Of a DNA stretch of 9,063 bases, positions 6,039 through 9,063 are shown piece by piece. This DNA comes from Micrococcaceae bacterium. GTDB taxonomy: Bacteria > Actinomycetota > Actinomycetes > Actinomycetales > Micrococcaceae. The stretch covers positions 448-9,510 of the forward strand of contig DNHA01000276.1 of NCBI GenBank assembly GCA_003486025.1, given 5' to 3'. Below the pieces are notes generated by a model, which worked only from the letters and a program-made list of their open reading frames with translations, searched no databases and was not told the origin of the DNA. Every line of letters begins with the position of its first letter. The stretch's first letter is position 1. The translations under genes and the position numbers were made by a program.

Positions 6039-6817
6039 CCCCCTCATTGCTCCACACCGACAAGGAGCTCCCCACGCTCATAGCAGGTCCTTCATTGGGC
6101 ACCGCTGCCTTGCCGCTTTGGGGACCAGCCGTTCCGTATCTGAAGGAGCACTTCCAGGTTGTCGCTTGGGATCTGCCTGGGCACGGTGAAAGCAAGCCTT
6201 CCACCGAAGCGTTCTCCGCAGGTGAGCTGGCATCGGGCGTGATTGCCATGATTGATGCGTTACGTGCCGATGGTGTCATCACCGAAGGCTCCAAACTGTA
6301 CTACGCCGGAGTTTCATTAGGTGGCGCTACCGCACTTCAGCTGGCAGTGGACTATCCGGGCACCTTTGATGGCGTTTCATCCATTTGTTCCGCGGCGAAG
6401 ATCGGCACCCCCGAAGGGTGGACCGAACGCGCTGAATTGGTAGCAAAGGCAGGAACTCCCACCATGGTGGCTGGGTCCGCCCAGCGCTGGTTCGCTCCCG
6501 GATTCATCGAGAAAAACCCGGTGGTCTCCACCGACCTGCTGCACAGTCTGCAGGATGCGGACCGTTTCGCCTATGCCCATGCCTGCGGCGCTTTGGCCGG
6601 ATTTGATGTGCGTGAGCAGTTGGCGTCGACCACCGATCCGATCATTGCGATCAACGGTGCCCAGGATCAGGTCTGCCCGCCGGCTGATGCACAATTCATT
6701 GCCGAGCACGCCCCGAAGGGCACTGCGGCAGTCATTGATTCCGCGGCCCACCTTGCACCTGCTGAAGCCCCCGAAGAAACGGCGGCTTTGCTGGTCGATT
6801 TCTTCACCTCCAACTAA
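6020..6817 (+). CDS. pcaD: 3-oxoadipate enol-lactonase
   Basis: This 265-aa alpha/beta-hydrolase opens 3-oxoadipate enol-lactone to 3-oxoadipate. The catalytic triad is readable: nucleophile Ser99 in GVSLGG (97-102), Asp216 in NGAQDQVCPP, and His244 in SAAHLAPAEAP. The oxyanion segment GPSLGT is at 23-28, and DLPGHGES at 51-58 is typical of the family. The ATG at 6020 is preceded by GGAAGGA inside the end of pcaB and overlaps it by 19 nt, implying translational coupling. In several actinobacteria this domain is fused to PcaC as PcaL. Here it ends at a TAA after a normal single-domain length and pcaC is separate, in another frame. Generic lactonases look similar, but position in the pca operon makes the assignment firm. 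Confidence 0.94.
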   Translation: MAVPQLTPSLLHTDKELPTLIAGPSLGTAALPLWGPAVPYLKEHFQVVAWDLPGHGESKPSTEAFSAGELASGVIAMIDALRADGVITEGSKLYYAGVSLGGATALQLAVDYPGTFDGVSSICSAAKIGTPEGWTERAELVAKAGTPTMVAGSAQRWFAPGFIEKNPVVSTDLLHSLQDADRFAYAHACGALAGFDVREQLASTTDPIIAINGAQDQVCPPADAQFIAEHAPKGTAAVIDSAAHLAPAEAPEETAALLVDFFTSN

Positions 6818-6833
6818 AGAAGGTCTAAGACTG

Positions 6834-7241
6834 ATGTCAGATTCCCAGCGCCAGCCCGGCGACACCTATGATGCGGGCATGGTCGTGCGCCGCGAGGTAC
6901 TCGGCAGCGAACACGTAGATCGCTCCACCAATAGCTCCAATGAATTCACCGACGAATTCCAGGAAATGATCACCCGCTATGCCTGGGGCACCATCTGGAC
7001 CCGCGATGGCTTGGAGCGCACCACCCGCAGCGCCATCACGCTAACCGCCATGATTGCCGGCGGCTACTGGGAAGAACTGGAAATGCACGTACACGCGGCC
7101 CTGCGCAACGGCATGACCGCCGATGAGATCAAAGAAGTGTTCTTGCAGTGTGCAATTTACTGCTCGGTGCCGGCCGCGAATGTGGCGTTTAAGATCGGTA
7201 AAAAGGTCTTGGACGAGTACGCCGCGCAGGAAACCAAGTAA
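6834..7241 (+). CDS. pcaC: 4-carboxymuconolactone decarboxylase
   Basis: This 135-aa small helical protein of the CMD/AhpD-like family decarboxylates 4-carboxymuconolactone to 3-oxoadipate enol-lactone, the substrate of PcaD. Family features are the N-terminal GMVVRREVLGSEHVDRS (15-31), the core TRSAITLTAMIAGGYWEELEMHVHAALRNG, and the C-terminal EIKEVFLQCAIYCSVPAANVAF segment, the typical PcaC signature. It lacks the AhpD CxxC peroxidatic pair, which argues for a decarboxylase. Length is normal (Pseudomonas PcaC is about 130 aa). The reading frame stays open upstream into pcaD, but the ATG at 6834, with AGAAGG about 10 nt upstream and a start just before the conserved domain, is the sensible start. 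It lies 16 nt after pcaD and is the last gene of the operon. Confidence 0.95.
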   Translation: MSDSQRQPGDTYDAGMVVRREVLGSEHVDRSTNSSNEFTDEFQEMITRYAWGTIWTRDGLERTTRSAITLTAMIAGGYWEELEMHVHAALRNGMTADEIKEVFLQCAIYCSVPAANVAFKIGKKVLDEYAAQETK

Positions 7242-7263
7242 CCACGCTTCCTGAACTCGCATA

Positions 7264-7309
7264 ACCAGTACCCCTGAACGAATCCGCTGATTCGTTCAGG
7301 GGTACTGGT
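7264..7309. terminator. Perfect 21-bp hairpin, shared terminator between convergent genes
   Basis: The left arm 7264-7284 and right arm 7289-7309 are exact reverse complements around a CGCT loop. The structure begins 22 nt after the pcaC stop and ends 17 nt before the stop of the convergent thioesterase gene. Only a short T stretch follows on the + side (TGTTTC), and the minus-side tail is not T-rich. It therefore depends on stem strength and could serve both directions. Confidence 0.8.
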
Positions 7310-7326
7310 GTTTCATCTGGCAAGGC

Positions 7327-7758
7327 TCAGCTACGGGCTGGAATCAGCGACTTCCCCAGCCAGGCGCGTTCGACCTCGTTGAGCGCACGTGAGGATCTGC
7401 CATCATGCGCCAGCGGCACCATCACCGTAGTTGAGTCGAAGACCGGCTGGCCTTCTTGGTATCCGATTCCGCGCACGGTAAAGGATTTATTTCCCACACG
7501 GCTGATCCCCATGCGGATCAGCATTTCCGGTTGGTAATACAGCGGACGCAGGTAATCGATATTGATCGAGGCCACTACCGTGCCATGTTCAAATCGTCCG
7601 GTGTTGCCGTCTTCGCGCGTCCACCGGATTCGTGCCTCTTCCATCAGCGTGACGATACGGGCATTATTAACATGCCCAAGGGCGTCCTGATCAGACCAGC
7701 GAAGTTGCAGTAGTACTTCGGTCCCTGCGGTTAAATCCTGCTGGTTTGCTTCACTCAT
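7327..7758 (-). CDS. Acyl-CoA thioesterase, 4HBT (hotdog-fold) family
   Basis: This 143-aa hotdog-fold protein probably hydrolyses an acyl-CoA thioester. The core motif RWSDQDALGHVNNARIVTLM at 20-39 is the classic YbgC/4HBT segment. Asp25 aligns with the catalytic Asp17 of Pseudomonas 4-hydroxybenzoyl-CoA thioesterase. The hydrophobic strands at about 61-70 (VVASINIDYL) and 76-85 follow the family pattern. I chose the ATG at 7758 (MSEANQQDL) because it leaves the usual short lead before the domain. The ATG at 7767 and GTG at 7791 are in frame but have no better ribosome site, so the exact start is uncertain. It is convergent with pcaC, with the hairpin between them. A 4-hydroxybenzoyl-CoA role next to pobA is tempting, but the GHVNN variant is the broad acyl-CoA type and the gene is not in the pca operon. 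The substrate is unknown. Confidence 0.85.
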   Translation of the reverse strand: MSEANQQDLTAGTEVLLQLRWSDQDALGHVNNARIVTLMEEARIRWTREDGNTGRFEHGTVVASINIDYLRPLYYQPEMLIRMGISRVGNKSFTVRGIGYQEGQPVFDSTTVMVPLAHDGRSSRALNEVERAWLGKSLIPARS

Positions 7759-7817
7759 GACATCCATTTCATCAAAATTTGGCCATCGCACCTAGTTGGG
7801 TGACGTGCTGCTTTGCG

Positions 7818-8942
7818 TCAGGTTTTTGGAATGCGTTCCCAACGGCGATCTTCGTTGTACGCATCAAGACAGTTCCAAGTATCCGGCGCTGCATGGAATC
7901 TCAGCTCATCGGTGAACCAGTAGGTCTTATCTGGATCCCAACCGGCAATCACGGTGGCAAACTTTTCATCGAGCTCCAAACATTCGCCGGCGAGCGCCAA
8001 ATAGCCGGCGATGCTTAGATGTATGCCGTCATAGTCTTGAGAGACCGCAAGCCAGTCCGGCATCATCCAGGCTCCGTCGCGTCCGGTGGTCCGATACCAA
8101 TCGTGGCGTTTATGGGCGGTGACCTCGACACCGTAGCTGCGGCATAGTTGGACCCAATCGTTGGCTGTCAGGATTTCTAAAACTTTGATAGCAGGAGGAA
8201 CGCTAGCTTTCCGTGTGACTGCTTGCTCCCAGTTGAAGGCATCTTCAACGCAACTCACTGCTATTGGTTGCTGGTTAGTGAACACCCCTGTGGTGGCCCG
8301 CAAGTCCCAGCTAGGCTTGGACCACCATTCACCTCCAATCAGGGCGGTGACCGGTGTTGGCTTTTCTGCGCGCGCACGTGCCTCAGTGAGGAGCAGGTTC
8401 TCTTTCCACCGAAGGAGTTTGTCAAAAATACTTGGCTCGGTGCTCGTCACCGAGCCAGCGGGATCAGGCTGGTCAAATTCCACATGAAACTGTCTGCGCA
8501 TATCAACTGGGGCTAACCATTGTTCCGTGAAGCCCGAGGCCACAATGTGCTCGGCAACCCGTCGCAAGGGGCTGCGCAGCGCGGGTGCAGCCAACAGGGT
8601 GTCCTTCCCATCTGGTTCTTGCCAGTATCTGGCATGGCCGACTGTGTTCTCTAGCGATTTTTGCAAGAGCCGTTCGGTCACCGGCAGCAGCTTGGTGATA
8701 CTAATCAGCCTGCCAAGTTCCTTCACGCTAACGCGAACGGTTCGGCCCTCTGCCGCGCCTGGGCCAAACATGACCGCCGAATCACCACGAGTTGCCTCCA
8801 CTTGATAGGACGCGTGGAACATTGACAAATTCAATGGATACTCTTCGACACTGGCCCGAGTCTGTTCTTCGCTGTCCGAGACAAACTTCCACAGCAAACG
8901 CCGTCCCCGCCGGCCACTGAGCAGCAGCTCTACTAAATCCAT
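7818..8942 (-). CDS. Hypothetical protein, tryptophan-rich, family not recognised
   Basis: I do not recognise this 374-aa protein. The start is well defined: ATG at 8942 with AGGAG 6 nt upstream. There is no signal peptide or clear membrane segment, so it is probably cytoplasmic. It has 16 Trp (about 4%), spread along its length in blocks such as EWWSKPSWDL (205-214), NDWVQLC (261-267), HDWYRTTGRDGAWMMPDWL (280-298) and DPDKTYWFTD (336-345). There are four Cys but no CxxC or other metal-site pattern that I can see. A basic N-terminal patch (RRGRRLLWK, 11-19) is present. The C-terminal part (about 255-345), rich in aromatic and acidic residues, may be a folded domain of its own. It lies 59 nt upstream of the thioesterase on the same strand and may be cotranscribed. 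The single continuous frame and strong ribosome site support a real gene. Confidence 0.75.
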   Translation of the reverse strand: MDLVELLLSGRRGRRLLWKFVSDSEEQTRASVEEYPLNLSMFHASYQVEATRGDSAVMFGPGAAEGRTVRVSVKELGRLISITKLLPVTERLLQKSLENTVGHARYWQEPDGKDTLLAAPALRSPLRRVAEHIVASGFTEQWLAPVDMRRQFHVEFDQPDPAGSVTSTEPSIFDKLLRWKENLLLTEARARAEKPTPVTALIGGEWWSKPSWDLRATTGVFTNQQPIAVSCVEDAFNWEQAVTRKASVPPAIKVLEILTANDWVQLCRSYGVEVTAHKRHDWYRTTGRDGAWMMPDWLAVSQDYDGIHLSIAGYLALAGECLELDEKFATVIAGWDPDKTYWFTDELRFHAAPDTWNCLDAYNEDRRWERIPKT

Positions 8943-9063
8943 AGCTGACTCCTACATTCGACGAATCCAGACGATAAATCTTCCCAAGACAGATAGTCAG
9001 TTTTAACGCGATTGATTATTTGAGATTACCCCAGTGCTCACTGCTATTTACCTCCGGCTGACA
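8943..9063. other. Non-coding region upstream of the hypothetical gene
   Basis: This 121-nt AT-richer stretch holds no credible gene. It contains the ribosome site AGGAG for the minus-strand hypothetical gene and presumably its promoter, but I found no convincing -35/-10 pair. A small palindrome CAGTG-CT-CACTG lies at 9032-9043. On the minus strand, GGAGG sits near the window end. Confidence 0.4.

Noticed and set aside
7327..7758. Calling the hotdog protein a 4-hydroxybenzoyl-CoA thioesterase that feeds PobA
   Set aside because: The motif is the general GHVNN acyl-CoA type, the gene is on the opposite strand beyond a terminator, and no CoA-ligase or dehalogenase partner is present.
1..9063. 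A novel defence, mobile or CRISPR-type system
   Set aside because: No transposase, integrase, nuclease, reverse transcriptase, spaced direct repeats or tRNA-like sequence was found. The window reads as a catabolic locus with two unrelated flanking genes.

Overview
This window looks like a chromosomal aromatic-acid catabolism locus from a moderately high-GC actinobacterium. The protein style and gene order suggest a Micrococcaceae/Arthrobacter-type soil organism. That assignment is a reading of style, not a measured phylogeny. Its core is a complete protocatechuate route, from 4-hydroxybenzoate to 3-oxoadipate, encoded by a six-gene run on the + strand: pobA, pcaH, pcaG, pcaB, pcaD, pcaC (about 1850-7241). 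In all six, the catalytic or signature motifs that I could check by eye are intact.

Left end (1-1692): two minus-strand genes form an operon running off the left edge. They are a 309-aa short-chain dehydrogenase and the first 45 codons of a metal-dependent amidohydrolase. Facing them across a 134-bp gap is a MarR-family regulator on the + strand. This trio matches in kind the p-hydroxycinnamate (p-coumarate/ferulate) beta-oxidative deacetylation system known from Rhodococcus jostii (couNOM/couR). There, side-chain shortening of p-coumaroyl-CoA ends with hydrolysis by an amidohydrolase-type enzyme and yields 4-hydroxybenzoate, the substrate of the PobA encoded next door. If that reading is right, the locus joins a peripheral lignin-phenolic pathway directly to the ring-cleavage pathway. 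A TTGA-N5-TCAA inverted repeat overlaps the -35 box of a good predicted promoter for the dehydrogenase operon and is a natural MarR operator candidate.

Middle (1693-7320): PobA hydroxylates 4-hydroxybenzoate to protocatechuate. PcaHG cleaves the ring to 3-carboxy-cis,cis-muconate. PcaB makes 4-carboxymuconolactone, PcaC decarboxylates it, and PcaD opens the enol-lactone to 3-oxoadipate. Genes are tightly packed: a 44-nt gap before pcaH, an abutting TAA/ATG pair at pcaH/pcaG, a 19-nt overlap at pcaB/pcaD and a 16-nt gap at pcaD/pcaC. The exception is the 128-nt pcaG-pcaB gap, which holds a long GC-rich hairpin ending in TTTT. pcaD and pcaC are separate genes rather than the fused pcaL found in some actinobacteria. 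A perfect 21-bp hairpin closes the operon. No pobR/pcaR regulator, transporter, pcaIJ or pcaF is present in the window.

Right end (7321-9063): two minus-strand genes converge on the pca operon. One is a 4HBT-type hotdog thioesterase. The other is a tryptophan-rich 374-aa protein I do not recognise. They show no evident link to the pca pathway. I found no tRNA, rRNA, CRISPR array, insertion sequence or phage gene.
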